From Helicostylum pulchrum (lineage: Eukaryota > Mucoromycota > Mucoromycetes > Mucorales > Mucoraceae), in the NCBI GenBank assembly GCA_025677825.1, contig JAIXMO010000002.1:744001-808000 (forward strand): a stretch of DNA of 64,000 bases. The letters are read 5' to 3'. The translations under genes were made by a program, and so were the position numbers. Every line of letters starts with the position of its first letter. Position 1 is the first letter of the stretch. This document shows positions 62,397 through 64,000 of this stretch, in pieces. The notes under the pieces are model-generated. The model did no database searches. It was not told where the DNA came from and was given only the letters and a program-made list of their open reading frames with translations.

Positions 62397-64000
62397 ATGG
62401 ACCAATTTTTAGAATACGTTGATAAACATCAAAACGATTTCGTTGAAAGACTTCGTAAAGCCGTTGCAATTCCCAGGTAAAAAAAAAAATAAATAATTAA
62501 AATAGGTGTTTAATTAGAAAACTGATAAAAAACGCGCGTTTAAAATAGTGTTAGTGGCGACCCTGCTCATCGTCCTGATGTGTTCAAGATGGCAGAGTGG
62601 TTAGTTGAGGAACTCAAGTCACTTGACGCCGTAGTTGAAACGCGTGACCTTGGTAAGCAAGACTTCCACGGAACCGAATTGGACTTGCCTCCTATTGTTC
62701 TTGCCACCGTTGGTACCGACCCTAAAAAGAAGACTATTCTTGTTTATGGTCATTACGATGTTCAACCTGTAAGTTTTGTTCACACACATACACTATGCAA
62801 AGCATAATAATAACAATATGTATAGGCACTTCTTGAAGATGGTTGGAACACTGATCCTTTCACTCTTGTTGAAGATGAAAACAACCGTTTGATCGGTCGT
62901 GGTTCATCTGACGATAAGGGCCCAGTTCTTGGCTGGATGAACGTTGTTGATGCACACAAGGCCCTTGGCCTTGAGTTACCCGTCAACATTATGTTCTGCC
63001 TTGAAGGTATGGAAGAGTCTGGCTCTGAAGGTTTAGATGCGTTTATCTTTGAAGAGGCCGACAAGTACTTCAAGGACGTGGACGCAGTCTGTATCTCTGA
63101 TAACTACTGGCTTGGTACCTCCAAGCCTTGTTTGACTTACGGTCTTCGTGGTGTCTCATACTTCCACATGAAGGTTAAGGGCCCCGCTGCTGATCTTCAC
63201 TCTGGTGTGTTTGGTGGTACTATTCATGAGCCCATGACAGATCTCTTTAAAGTGATGAGCAAGCTTGTGGATGTTGATGGTAAAATCCTTGTACCCGGTA
63301 TTTATGAACACGTCCGTGCCTTATCTGGTAAAGTACCCATTAAAAAATGTTCCCACCACAAAAGTAAAAAATAATAACATTTTAAAATAGATGAGGAACA
63401 AAAGACGTATGATGACTTGTCTTTCAAAATGGAAGAACTTCATGATGCAGTAGGTAGCAAGATTAACATCCACGATAGTATTCGTGAAACACTTCAATGC
63501 CGTTGGAGAAACCCTTCTTTGTCCATCCACGGTGTAGAAGGTGGGTTTTACAGCCCTGGTGATAAGACAGTGATCCCAGCTTGTGTTACGGGTAAATTCT
63601 CGATTCGTACAGTACCTGATATGAACCCCAAGGAAGTGTCTGCTTTGGTAGTCAAGTTTTGTCAAGACGAGTTTGAGAAGCTTGGATCCAAGAATAAGTT
63701 GGATGTGCATTGTACTCATGATGGTAACTATTGGTTATCTAGTCCCGATCACCCCAACTACGGTAAAGTGAACATTTCTGGAAAAGGCAAGAATGAAAAA
63801 TATTAATTTTTTTTTTGTTTAGTTGCTGCTGCAAAGGCTGTGGAGACTGTTTATAAGGTAAAGCCTGATTTAACTCGTGAAGGTGGATCAATTCCTGTTA
63901 CTTTGTCTTTCCAAGACGCTCTCAAGAAGAACGTCTTGTTGTTACCAATGGGTCGTGGTGATGATGTAAGTTTTTTATAAAAAGAAAAAAAAATCACGTA
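62397..64000 (+). CDS. DUG1: Cys-Gly metallodipeptidase Dug1 (cut by window edge)
   Basis: Exons 62397-62476, 62549-62768, 62826-63327, 63391-63762 and 63823-63965, then an intron running off the window; 439 residues seen of an expected 480 or so. M20-family metal ligands are visible: YGHYDVQP (His), RGSSDDKGP (Asp), [11 protein letters not shown] (catalytic Glu and ligand Glu), [10 protein letters not shown] (Asp). Dug1/CNDP2 dipeptidases cleave Cys-Gly during glutathione breakdown in the cytosol. Codon use is fairly biased, suggesting good expression. It lies 149 bp downstream of the dUTPase gene on the same strand. The remaining exon should carry the last His ligand. Confidence 0.95.

Overview
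The window is eukaryotic and almost certainly comes from a Mucoromycota fungus, probably of the order Mucorales. It is AT-rich, and its genes are split by many short introns (about 45-120 nt) with GTA/GTAAGT donors, TAAC/CTAAY branch sites and AG acceptors. It carries a tandem CotH family, scattered fragments of repeat-like gene families, and a full set of ordinary fungal housekeeping genes. Exon boundaries below were read by hand from splice signals and phase; none has transcript support. Family names come from recognition of motifs, not from a database search.

Left part (1-13.4 kb) is accessory. Three CotH-type secreted protein genes lie head to tail on the minus strand, the first cut by the window edge. 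Their spacers hold decayed gene pieces, duplicated non-coding tracts and a perfect 42-bp palindrome. A decayed member of an E-x-K (PD-(D/E)XK-like) family lies between CotH copies 1 and 2, and a fuller member ends this part.

Middle (13.7-35.9 kb) is mostly housekeeping: exocyst SEC5, YEATS subunit YAF9, SAGA subunit SPT20, an F-BAR/SH3 cytokinesis protein, a Sel1-repeat protein, a MAP kinase kinase of MKK1/2 type, an alpha-arrestin, a C2H2 protein resembling the INO80 subunit Iec1 and a PPxY membrane protein. One broken unknown gene (27.8-29.1 kb) interrupts it. From 36 to 39.3 kb there is relic and tandemly repeated DNA.

Right part (39.3-64 kb): ribosomal protein eL19 with a start codon split by an intron, a small basic/acidic protein, a 638-residue intronless orphan, a diverged 3-hydroxyisobutyryl-CoA hydrolase, a MIC12-like protein, a septin-like GTPase with a C-terminal membrane segment, a SERTA-like small protein, cohesin SMC3 (18 exons), a truncated second E-x-K relic, a frameshifted F-box/LRR gene, a broken Hsp70-like gene, dUTPase and the start of the dipeptidase DUG1. 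The 3' end of the Hsp70-like gene is duplicated near position 2.8 kb, which links the two accessory blocks.
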